Origin: Leptospira ainlahdjerensis
GTDB taxonomy: Bacteria > Spirochaetota > Leptospiria > Leptospirales > Leptospiraceae
Direction: 5' to 3'
NCBI RefSeq assembly: GCF_016919175.1
Contig: NZ_JAFFPU010000044.1
Location: 1 to 22,500 of the forward strand
DNA: 22,500 bases
Every line of letters starts with the position of its first letter. The stretch's first letter is position 1. Below, one piece after another: positions 9,689 to 17,640 of the stretch. Below the pieces are notes generated by a model, which had not been told where the DNA came from, searched no databases, and saw only the letters and a program-made list of their open reading frames with translations. The translations under genes were made by a program, and so were the position numbers.

Positions 9689-9737
9689 ATTCTCATTCTT
9701 GTCCTGAATCTCCTAAAACATGAGAATGTCCTAAAAC
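9689..9737 (+). promoter_or_regulatory. Leader hairpin and repeated TCCTAAAAC motif before the kamA-type gene
   Basis: ATTCTCAT (9689-9696) pairs perfectly with ATGAGAAT (9720-9727), giving an 8-bp stem. TCCTAAAAC occurs twice (9711-9719 in the loop, 9729-9737 after the stem). A TATAAA at 9749-9754 may be a -10 element. The stem precedes the terminator hairpin at 9761 and could be an alternative fold or part of an attenuator. The structure is seen; any function is inferred. Confidence 0.35.
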
Positions 9738-9760
9738 CGGAGATGCAATATAAAACGATG

Positions 9761-9802
9761 GCCGGAAAGCAGGTTTCGAAAGTCCTCCTTCCGGCTTTTT
9801 TT
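9761..9802 (+). terminator. Strong intrinsic terminator or attenuator immediately before the kamA-type gene
   Basis: GCCGGAA (9761-9767) pairs with TTCCGGC (9789-9795), with an inner AGG/CCT stem, followed at once by a run of seven T (9796-9802). This is a classic rho-independent terminator on the + strand. It lies only seven bases before the proposed TTG start of the radical SAM gene, in the position typical of transcription attenuators. It may instead simply end the upstream transcript. Confidence 0.75.
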
Positions 9803-9809
9803 AGGAAGA

Positions 9810-10986
9810 TTGGATTTCAGTTCTTGGTTGACGGAAGAAGAGAAGATTCGAGGATTTCAGAAGAACAACGGAGTGATTCCACTGTCGACTTTTCCTTTTA
9901 CCCAAACCTCATCCTTCCAAAACCAAACCACAAACCAGCCAGAGCGGCTAAATTGGAAATGGCAGATTCAAAATCGAATCAAAACACAAGAAGAACTTTC
10001 TAGTAAAATCGAACTTTCGCAAAAAGAAAAACTCTCCTTTGATGCCTGTTCGACATTTTTCGAATTCTCCGTAACTCCTTATTATCTGGATCTCGCCGAT
10101 CCCCGGGACCCGAATTGCCCGATTCGACTTCAGATCGTTCCACGGGAAGAAGAACTCATTCGAAACGGTTTTGAAAAACAGGATCCGCTCGCGGAAGAAT
10201 CTTATATGCCGGTCAAAGGTGTCACACATCGTTATCCGGATCGAGCGCTCTGGTATCTTTCCCATGTCTGTGCCGTCTATTGTAGATTCTGCACCCGGAA
10301 AAGAAAGGTAAGCAAATCCCTCCACACACCGGGAAAGGAAGAATGGGATCAGGCCCTCGCATATTTTAGAGCGCATTCGGAAATCAAAGAAGTGATTCTT
10401 TCCGGTGGGGATCCGCTCAATCTCTCCGACGATCGATTGGATTATCTTCTTGGGGAGCTCAAATCCATTTCTCATATCAATCAGGTGAGAATTCACAGCC
10501 GTTATCCGGTAACTCTTCCGATGCGAATCGATTCTTCCCTTTGTAGGGTTTTCAAAAAACACTTCCCGGTTTATCTCGTCACACACTTCAATCATCCGAA
10601 AGAAATCACTCCTCTCGTGAAGGAAAGAATCGCACTTCTCATCCAAGAAGGAAACGTGATGGTTCTCAATCAAGGTGTACTTTTAAAAGGAATCAATGAT
10701 TCTCCCGAAACTTTGAAAGAACTCTTTTACGGTTTGACCGCGATCGGAATCAAACCCTACTACCTCCATCAGTGCGATGAGGTTTGGGGAAGCGGCGGTT
10801 TTCGAGTGGAAATCGAAAAGGGAGTCGAAATTATGAAACAGATTCGAGGAAGAATTTCCGGACTCTCTGTTCCTCTTTACGTCGTCGATCTTACCGGAGG
10901 CGGAGGTAAGATTCCTTTGTCTTCGGAGTATCTTGCCGAAAAGAAGGAACATTCCTATGTCTTTCGGAATTATCAGGATGATCTTT

Positions 10987-11003
<17 letters not shown>
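9810..11003 (+). CDS. KamA-family radical SAM protein (lysine 2,3-aminomutase type)
   Basis: This 397-residue protein has the KamA layout. WKWQIQNRI lies near the N terminus (residues 49-57). The 4Fe-4S cluster motif is CAVYCRFC (Cys154, Cys158, Cys161), followed by LSGGDPL (197-203). The C-terminal segment has HQCDE (Asp323) and DLTGGGGK (Asp360, Lys367). In characterised lysine 2,3-aminomutase the equivalent lysine binds PLP and the two aspartates hold the substrate amino group, so all these residues are kept. The GGGGK motif favours lysine 2,3-aminomutase over EpmB. The predicted product is beta-lysine, but substrate specificity is unproven. No ATG exists in frame before WKWQ; TTG 9810 gives the longest protein and has AGGA only 3 bases away, so the start is uncertain. 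The next gene overlaps its end. Confidence 0.87.
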
Positions 11004-11601
<598 letters not shown>

Positions 11602-11655
11602 TCTTCTTGACCAATTCTGTACAGGTCCATATTCTATCCCTTGCAAGGATCTGAC

Positions 11656-11862
<207 letters not shown>

Positions 11863-11871
11863 AGAGGGAAG

Positions 11872-12627
11872 ATGGAGTCGATCAAACAAAATCTGCAAAC
11901 CGTTTTTTCCCTAAAGCCGTTTGAGATCCTGTATTACGGATCCAGACAAAGGGGAGATTTCCGGGATTCGTCCGATTTTAATTTTTTTCTTTTGGCGGAT
12001 CCGAGCGATCAGTTAAAGAGCACGTTCCTTCGAGAGATCAACGCGATCCTAAGTCCTCTCGAAGAAATCGCGCCCGTACATTTAGTCACCGCAGACACCG
12101 ATTCCTTCTTAGCAAGACTTCGTATGTTCGAGCCTTCAGCGACTCATGTCTGCGAGATGGGTGAACCCTTCTTCGGAAAAGAATATTTCCCTCTTCTCGT
12201 GGAAGAATGGAACAAACTCAAGGCCAATCCGATCGACTCGATCACCACCGGAAAACATCTTCGAAAGAGATATCGTTTTTATAAAAGTATTTCGCCCAGA
12301 AGTACCAAAGAAGAAATTATGAGAATGGAGAGATTGGTAGCTCTTTATCTCCAAAACTGGATCTTTCGGGAAATCGAAGACCTGAGTTGGATCGAAGTGG
12401 TTCATGCAGACATTCCTTCCCGACTCATCTCCATGGTACGCGATCTTTACAAAAAGGAAGCTACGGAAAACACTTTAGAAATTTTGAATCTTTACGAGGA
12501 AATTTTAAAGTTGAAGACCGAAATTCGAAATCATCAAAATCCTTTTTCAGCGGAGAAATTTCAAACTCTCAAAGAAACGATCCGTTTCGAAGAAAAAGAG
12601 ATCAAGATTCTCAAATTAAACTACTAA
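11872..12627 (+). CDS. Nucleotidyltransferase-fold protein with degenerate active site
   Basis: This 251-residue protein has an N-terminal polymerase-beta/MNT-like fold. LYYGSRQRGDFRDSSDFNFFLL (residues 20-41, including Gly23-Ser24) matches the GS-x-DxD signature, but the second aspartate is asparagine (Asp35-x-Asn37). The third carboxylate position, in VHLV at about residue 70, is histidine. Active members use three acidic residues to bind two metals, so catalysis is doubtful. Residues 105-251 are almost wholly helical and contain RNH (about 217-219), vaguely like HEPN or helical-bundle partners of MNT proteins. It starts nine bases after the small protein gene. It might bind a nucleotide or act as a regulatory subunit; no toxin-antitoxin partner is obvious apart from the 68-residue neighbour. 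Confidence 0.7.
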   Translation: MESIKQNLQTVFSLKPFEILYYGSRQRGDFRDSSDFNFFLLADPSDQLKSTFLREINAILSPLEEIAPVHLVTADTDSFLARLRMFEPSATHVCEMGEPFFGKEYFPLLVEEWNKLKANPIDSITTGKHLRKRYRFYKSISPRSTKEEIMRMERLVALYLQNWIFREIEDLSWIEVVHADIPSRLISMVRDLYKKEATENTLEILNLYEEILKLKTEIRNHQNPFSAEKFQTLKETIRFEEKEIKILKLNY

Positions 12628-13061
12628 GAAAGAGTAATGGAAGGGATCGACTTTACTTTTACTGGCCGGCTCTTTTCTACAATATCCTTTTTTACAAATG
12701 AGTAAGACTCGGTCGTCGGAACTCCGACGCCCTTCCGTAAAAGTCGCGCGCCCCACCCGATTTTCGGGTGGCGGGGAGGGTGGTGGAAAAATTCCGGAGA
12801 CTTTCCTCTATCACAAAATCAAATTTTTTGCAAGAAAAAATTCTCATGTAGGAATTCCTACCAAAATAGACTCTGGCAGCGTTTTGATTCAAAACAGAAC
12901 CGTAAATCCGCTTCCGGTTTTTTGAGGAAGGGACACCTCTTAAAGAGTTCTCACAGTATAGAAAGAACTACGATTCATCGGAAAATCAGTTTTAAGCGGG
13001 TGGCTCTTTCAGAGTTGCACTTTGTGTCCGATGTGGAACTCCTCTCCCCTATCCGTTTCGC
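12628..13061. other. Gene-free convergent intergenic region (434 bases)
   Basis: This spacer separates the + strand nucleotidyltransferase gene from the - strand methyltransferase gene. It contains the second copy of the dispersed repeat (12715-12866). After that, a weak terminator-like stem pairs AACCG (12898-12902) with CGGTT (12915-12919), running into T residues to 12923; it could end the + strand operon. A 22-codon frame at 12636 was not considered a gene. Nothing else was recognised. Confidence 0.55.
12715..12866 (+). repeat. Dispersed structured intergenic repeat, copy 2
   Basis: This is the partner of 7830-7980. It is bounded by two palindromes with a related core: GTCGGAACTCCGAC (12715-12728) and GTAGGAATTCCTAC (12848-12861). 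Between them lies the hairpin CCACCCGA/TCGGGTGG. In copy 1 the A-T pair of this stem is G-T, and in the right-hand palindrome a G-C pair here is G-T in copy 1, so pairing is kept despite base changes. It lies in a convergent spacer, unlike copy 1, which argues against a promoter role. Confidence 0.8.
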
Positions 13062-14093
13062 CTAACGTTTTGAAAAAAGATAATGCGACACGATCCATTC
13101 TTCTCCGTTTCGATATTTCCAGAGTTCGGCGCAGGCCATAAAAAAAACCTTCCAATAGACGAACCACTTTACCGCTTGCTCGGGGCCGTAGGTCACAGAA
13201 AGAATTTTCATCACCTCGTCTTTGTTACGAACCATTCCCTCCAACCAGGCTTCGGAGGTTTTTGCATAATGTTTACCGTTTACGACCCATTGATTTTGAA
13301 TCTGAAAGTCTTTCTGGAAATACAAAAATAAATCGTGAGAAGGCATTTGCCCGCCGGTAAAGAAATATTTGGACATCCAATCCGTATCGTCTATAACATC
13401 AAACGCATAAGCAAATTTATGATGGGTAAAGATATGCACGAAGAAAAGCCCTTTCGGTTTTAAGAATGCGGAAAATTTTTCGAAAAGCCTTTCATAGTTC
13501 TTCATGTGTTCCAGCATTTCGACCGAGACAAGACGATCGAATTTTTTTGCGATCTTAAACTCGTTCATATCCGCAGTGAGAATCGTAAGATTTTTGAGTC
13601 CCCTTTTTTTAGCTTCTCCATCGATAAACTTTTTCTGACTCTTAGAATTGGAAACACCCGTAATCGAAGATTTAGGAAACTTCTCCGCCATATAAAGAGA
13701 TAAGGATCCCCAGCCGCATCCGAGATCCAGAACACTCATCCCGTTTTCAATTTGAGCCCTTTCGCAGGTGATCTCGAGCATCTTCCTTTCGGATTCGTCA
13801 AATGAAGTATTCTCTGTTTCCCAAAAGCCCGAACTGTACTTCATGTGTTTTCCCATCACGAGTTTGAAAAACTCGGAAGGAACTTCGTAGTGTTGTTCGT
13901 TCGCCGCACCCGTATGAATTGCGATCGGAGATTTTTTTAACGAGTTCACGTATTCCATCAGATGTTTCTGATTCTTTTCAAGAGAACCCTTGTCTTCATC
14001 TTTCAAACGTTGTTTCAACAATTGACGAATTCGAAACCGAATCAGCCAATGCGGAAAAATATCCTTTTCCATTAGGTCGTAAATCCATTTCAT
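13062..14093 (-). CDS. CFA-like SAM-dependent methyltransferase (coclaurine N-methyltransferase-like branch)
   Basis: This 343-residue class I methyltransferase is related to cyclopropane fatty acid synthase. It has HYEVPSEFF (residues 68-76), SAM motif I VLDLGCGWGSLSLYM (121-135), SVEMLEHMKNY (190-200), and the C-terminal helix FFMACAELW. The position that holds a cysteine in E. coli Cfa (YSCGYW) is serine here (YSSGFW, about residues 86-91), as in the plant coclaurine N-methyltransferase-like branch. The acceptor may be a lipid acyl chain, given the neighbours, but a small-molecule acceptor is possible. AAGGAA lies about 10 bases before the ATG. It is the last gene of the lipid cluster, 110 bases after the DUF1295 gene. 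Confidence 0.86.
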   Translation of the reverse strand: MKWIYDLMEKDIFPHWLIRFRIRQLLKQRLKDEDKGSLEKNQKHLMEYVNSLKKSPIAIHTGAANEQHYEVPSEFFKLVMGKHMKYSSGFWETENTSFDESERKMLEITCERAQIENGMSVLDLGCGWGSLSLYMAEKFPKSSITGVSNSKSQKKFIDGEAKKRGLKNLTILTADMNEFKIAKKFDRLVSVEMLEHMKNYERLFEKFSAFLKPKGLFFVHIFTHHKFAYAFDVIDDTDWMSKYFFTGGQMPSHDLFLYFQKDFQIQNQWVVNGKHYAKTSEAWLEGMVRNKDEVMKILSVTYGPEQAVKWFVYWKVFFMACAELWKYRNGEEWIVSHYLFSKR

Positions 14094-14203
14094 GAAAGAA
14101 TTTCCTTTTATTTTGATAGATTCAATATTTAGAATGTGTTTTTAAACTCAAAGAGCCGGTTTCCAAAAGAAGGAAATAATTTTTATTCCGAAATTCCCAA
14201 CAT

Positions 14204-14995
14204 CTAAGGCTTTGGAAACCAAGGAAAGAATGCGTTCGTCTTTCTACTGTATTCTTTGTACAAATCGCCCTTGGACTTCAGTTGACCCACTTCATTCAAA
14301 GGAACCCCTGTCACTTTTGTGAGAAGAATAAACATTACGATCGGTGAAATCAAACCGATCCACCCGAATGGAGAACCGAGAGAGAATAATCCAAAGCCCA
14401 CCCAGATCAACCATTCAAAGAAATAATTCGGATGTCTTGAATATTTCCACAATCCCACATCGCAAACCTTACCCTTATTCTCAGGATTCTTCTTAAATTC
14501 GTTTAACTGGAAGTCGGCCCACGCCTCGCCTAACACCGAAAAGATAAAGAGCGCTATTCCGAAAATTTCGAAATAATTCGTATTCGGGTTTTCATTGATA
14601 TTCGGAAATACAAAAGGAAGACTCAAAAGTACGGCGAGAATACCCTGAAACTGAAAGATGTTTGTAAAAAACTTTCTATCGACTTGATCTCCGTATTCAG
14701 CTCGAAAGGCCGTATAACGCGGGTCCTCGTGACCGGAAAATACTCGAGTCACTAAAATAAACAAAGAAAGTCTCCAACCCCAAAACGCAACGATCGCGGT
14801 GATCTGAGCGGTTCTCATAGGAAATCCGTCGCCTAACCAGTAGTAAACGATCGCGGCTGTGGATATACAAAGCCCCCAACCGACGTCCACGATTGCGTAG
14901 TTGTTAGCGCGTTTTCCGAACCACCAAAGAATCGTCATCAAAACAAACACAATCGCCCAAGCGGCTGATACGAGGGTTAAAATTTGCAAGAGCAT
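14204..14995 (-). CDS. DUF1295 membrane protein (steroid 5-alpha-reductase-like fold)
   Basis: This 263-residue protein has about six to seven membrane helices and the DUF1295 signature: VDVGWG (about residues 37-42), FWGWRLSLF, EDPRYTAFRAEYG, DFQLNEFKKNPENKGKVCDVGLW, and SRHPNYFFEWLIWVGFGL. Related steroid and isoprenylcysteine enzymes use the RHPNY region for cofactor or substrate contact at the membrane, so an NADPH-dependent reduction of a lipid double bond is plausible but unproven. The gene follows the DUF2062 gene by 18 bases. In Mycobacterium tuberculosis a DUF1295 gene (Rv0446c) follows ufaA1 in the sigK locus, matching its place near the methyltransferase here. Confidence 0.87.
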   Translation of the reverse strand: MLLQILTLVSAAWAIVFVLMTILWWFGKRANNYAIVDVGWGLCISTAAIVYYWLGDGFPMRTAQITAIVAFWGWRLSLFILVTRVFSGHEDPRYTAFRAEYGDQVDRKFFTNIFQFQGILAVLLSLPFVFPNINENPNTNYFEIFGIALFIFSVLGEAWADFQLNEFKKNPENKGKVCDVGLWKYSRHPNYFFEWLIWVGFGLFSLGSPFGWIGLISPIVMFILLTKVTGVPLNEVGQLKSKGDLYKEYSRKTNAFFPWFPKP

Positions 14996-15013
14996 AATTT
15001 AATACTTCCTGAT

Positions 15014-15628
15014 TTATTTTTCTTTCTTCTTCGAATCGAACATCTTTCCGGACTTTCTCACAAAAGGTAAAAAAACAAAATAGAGAAGAATCGAAATCGC
15101 CGGCACCCAAACAAGCCAACCTAACACCGCAAAACCCGCGACGTCGAAGATTCCCTTGGCGATTTCCGAAACATTATCTACCGAAATATTTTCAGCCCAT
15201 GTAAGATTCAAAGGTATCCCCAAAACATCGGAGCCTGTTTTTAAAAACGGAAAGATCAAAAGGATCTGCAAGGGATATACGAGATAATTCGCTAATTGAA
15301 TCGTAACCGGATTCAATCGAAGAAGAATTCCTAAAATTCCGCAGATCGTCATCGTCGTTCCAATCAAAGGAAAAACTCCGAATCCCGCGCCGACTACGAT
15401 ACTCAAGGTTATCTTCTCCGGTGTGATTCCGGATTTGAGTTCCCTCTTGATAATTTCCAAAACATTCTTAGGCGCAAAGTGTCTTAGAAAATGAAAAACC
15501 GATTTTTTGGGTTGGTGAGAATGTGTTTCTTTCACGATATTCTTACCATTTCCTTTTAATTCTCTCGTTGAAATCGATTTTTCAAAGAGTGAGATTATTC
15601 GGTCTTGTATAAACGACTTGAACCACAC
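15014..15628 (-). CDS. DUF2062 membrane protein
   Basis: This protein of up to 204 residues carries the DUF2062 pattern: a charged N-terminal part with FLRHFAPKNVLEIIKREL, then GITPEKITLSIVVGAGFGVFPLIGTT, several hydrophobic helices (about residues 80-150 and 165-195), and a lysine-rich tail. DUF2062 proteins are small inner-membrane proteins of unknown function, often found next to lipid or glycosyl transfer genes. The GTG at 15628 overlaps the methyltransferase gene by 47 bases and lacks a clear ribosome site. A GTG at 15535 would give 173 residues without overlap, so the start is uncertain. It lies inside the lipid cluster between the CFA-type gene and DUF1295. Confidence 0.8.
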   Translation of the reverse strand: MWFKSFIQDRIISLFEKSISTRELKGNGKNIVKETHSHQPKKSVFHFLRHFAPKNVLEIIKRELKSGITPEKITLSIVVGAGFGVFPLIGTTMTICGILGILLRLNPVTIQLANYLVYPLQILLIFPFLKTGSDVLGIPLNLTWAENISVDNVSEIAKGIFDVAGFAVLGWLVWVPAISILLYFVFLPFVRKSGKMFDSKKKEK

Positions 15629-16880
15629 TGATGTTTTTCATAGAGAACGCGGCTGCACAATACGAAAAATAATATCTCCATTTCCGAATAAAGGATTCGT
15701 TAAATCCCATATCTCGGATCAGAGCGATATTGGAATCAAATCCTTTCAGCCAAGTCATCAAAGTGTGGTCGTATTTGATCCCGATGTCTTCTAGCGAATA
15801 GAGATGAAAGTCTCCGCTTCTGTTAACCGCTTGATTGATTCTTGCGATGGATGGAAGAAGCGAACCCGGAAAGATATGTTTCTGTATAAAATCCACACCT
15901 TTACGGAAGGATTCATATCGTGCATCCGGACTCGTAATGATCTGATGGACCATGATCCCGTCTTTTTTCAGAACACGATTGCACATCGCAAAGAATTCTT
16001 CGAAGTATTCGTGCCCTACCGCTTCCAACATCTCAACCGTTACCATTTTATCGTAAGAACCTTGAACCTTTCGGTAATCGTCCTTTCTTACTTCGATTTG
16101 GTCGGATAAACCTTCTGCCTTGATTTTCTCAGTCGCATAACGATATTGTTCTTCGGAAATCGTATACGTCGTCACCTTACATCCGTAATTCTTCGCGGCA
16201 TAGGTGGACAAGCCTGCCCATCCCGTTCCGATCTCCAAAAGATGATCGGTGGGCTTTAGCTGAAGTTTTTTGCAAAGAATCTCCAGTTTTGCGAGTTGAG
16301 CCTCTTCCAGGGTTTCATCCATTGTCCGGAAGTAAGCGCAAGAATAAGTCATCGTCGAGTCTAAGAATTTATTATAGAAGTCGTTGCCTAGATCATAGTG
16401 TTCTACGATGTTCTTTTTACTCCCTCGAATCGAATTCTTTCTAAAAAGATGTAAGAGCCTACTTCCGAGATTCATCAAGCTCAAGTGTGCAAACCGATTC
16501 TTACTTCCGCTCACGGAAGGAGAATTTTCTACGTTATAGATAAACCACGAGATAACCGCCCTGATATCATCCGTATCCCAATCTCCGTCCATATAGGATT
16601 CGGAAAAACCGAGATCTCCGTTCAAAACCGTCTTTTTAAAAAAGATCGGATTGTGAATGTGAATGATTCCCTTATGAAATTCCGGAGGATCTTCGCTTTC
16701 CGGATTTCCGAGATACGCTTTTTCTCCGTTCGGTAATACCAAACGGATCGAACCTTTTTGCATCGGCGACAAGGCTCTAAAAAAAAGATTTTTATAAAAT
16801 CCGAACGAGTTGGATTCAGCGGTCGTAATTGTCATTTCCGAATCCTGAAATTTTACATTGGACTCAGTGGTTCTTTCCAA
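15582..16880 (-). CDS. Cyclopropane-fatty-acyl-phospholipid synthase family methyltransferase
   Basis: This 432-residue protein has the full CFA layout. An N-terminal lipid-binding domain (about 35-125) includes GDLGFSESYMDGDWD. The catalytic domain has HYDLGNDFY (161-169), YSCAYF with Cys181, SAM motif LLEIGTGWAGLS (214-225), EAVGHEYFEEFF with Glu286/Glu291, and YYFSYCAAAF with Cys408. These match the catalytic and bicarbonate-site residues of E. coli Cfa and its relatives. The family adds a methylene or methyl group from SAM to a double bond in phospholipid acyl chains, at the inner membrane. Next to a FAD oxidoreductase and DUF1365 it may make a methyl-branched rather than a cyclopropane chain, like UfaA1. 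TTG 16880 has AAGGAG six bases away and overlaps the DUF1365 gene by 17 bases; an ATG at 16835 with AGGA is an alternative. Confidence 0.92.
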   Translation of the reverse strand: MERTTESNVKFQDSEMTITTAESNSFGFYKNLFFRALSPMQKGSIRLVLPNGEKAYLGNPESEDPPEFHKGIIHIHNPIFFKKTVLNGDLGFSESYMDGDWDTDDIRAVISWFIYNVENSPSVSGSKNRFAHLSLMNLGSRLLHLFRKNSIRGSKKNIVEHYDLGNDFYNKFLDSTMTYSCAYFRTMDETLEEAQLAKLEILCKKLQLKPTDHLLEIGTGWAGLSTYAAKNYGCKVTTYTISEEQYRYATEKIKAEGLSDQIEVRKDDYRKVQGSYDKMVTVEMLEAVGHEYFEEFFAMCNRVLKKDGIMVHQIITSPDARYESFRKGVDFIQKHIFPGSLLPSIARINQAVNRSGDFHLYSLEDIGIKYDHTLMTWLKGFDSNIALIRDMGFNESFIRKWRYYFSYCAAAFSMKNISVVQVVYTRPNNLTL

Positions 16881-17640
16881 GATGGACTCCTTTTTGCAAA
16901 TCTATATTTTCTTCTTTTTTAATATAAGGCAAACCCTTGAGATATAATCTCAGCGCCTGCCAGTGGATCAAAACAATTACTTTGACTGTCACGAGCGGAT
17001 AACGGAAAAACATTCTTAATAAATTCGCATCAGATAATTCTAATCTACTTCCGGTGTAGGTCGTCACCATCACCGTCTTTTCGTCTTCAAGAGCGTCGAT
17101 GCGGATGTTGAGAGTTTCAAGCGATGGTTTTAAAGTAAATTCGAATTCCGATTTTAAGCCCATAAAGGGGGAAACGTAGAAAAATTTTCCGGTCCTTAAG
17201 CGGAAGGCCCCGTCTTTCCAAGTTTCCTTTCCCAGAAAAAAAGGTTTTTGTTCCCCGAATGTATTGCCCACTTCGGCGACGGCGCAGAGAGGTTCTTCAT
17301 TCGCTCCGTAGAAATAGTAAAACGATACCGGATTGAAAACATAACCCAGAACCCTAACGTTCGTGATCAAGATCGCTTTCTGAATTTTTTCGGCAACTCC
17401 GTTTTGTTTCAAATATTCTAATATATTCTCCTTCGTTCCATTTTGGCCGAAGTTTAAATGATCCGCTCCGGAAAACCGAAAGAATGATCGATGATCCACA
17501 CCGAAGAGACGAAGTTTTTTATCGAGCGTCTGTAATTCGTCCAAATCCAAAGCAAACGTAAATATCCCGTAGCTGAAACGGTTTTTTCGAGGATATCGGC
17601 GGTCGTGCAGGACCTTTGCCTGAAAGATGCAGGAGTTCAA
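16864..17640 (-). CDS. DUF1365 family protein
   Basis: This 258-residue protein has the DUF1365 pattern: FQAKVLHDRRYPRKNRFSYG near the N terminus, LDELQTLDKKLRLFGVD, SADH-like FSGADHLNFG, NVRVLGYVFNPVSFYYFYG, VAEVGNTFGEQ, and MTTYTGSRLEL towards the end. Its biochemical role is not established, but it travels with FAD oxidoreductase and CFA-type methyltransferase genes in mycobacteria, Rhodobacter and many gammaproteobacteria. The TTG at 17640 overlaps the stop of the FAD oxidoreductase gene (TTGA), with AAGG seven bases before it, and gives the family's usual start. A TTG at 17691 would add 17 residues read through the end of the preceding gene and is less likely. It is translationally coupled on both sides. 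Confidence 0.87.
   Translation of the reverse strand: MNSCIFQAKVLHDRRYPRKNRFSYGIFTFALDLDELQTLDKKLRLFGVDHRSFFRFSGADHLNFGQNGTKENILEYLKQNGVAEKIQKAILITNVRVLGYVFNPVSFYYFYGANEEPLCAVAEVGNTFGEQKPFFLGKETWKDGAFRLRTGKFFYVSPFMGLKSEFEFTLKPSLETLNIRIDALEDEKTVMVTTYTGSRLELSDANLLRMFFRYPLVTVKVIVLIHWQALRLYLKGLPYIKKEENIDLQKGVHLGKNH

Noticed and set aside
9421..9723. 100-codon + strand frame overlapping the small exported protein
   Set aside because: It has no ribosome site, signal or domain. It might be the continuation of a frameshifted gene, which is noted under the exported protein instead.
9948..10673. 241-codon minus-strand open frame across the kamA-type gene
   Set aside because: It is the antisense shadow of a gene whose cluster, PLP and substrate motifs are all on the + strand; its translation shows no domain.
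12636..12704. 22-codon frame ATG to TAA after the nucleotidyltransferase gene
   Set aside because: It is too short to judge, with only a weak purine stretch before it and no resemblance to a known small protein.
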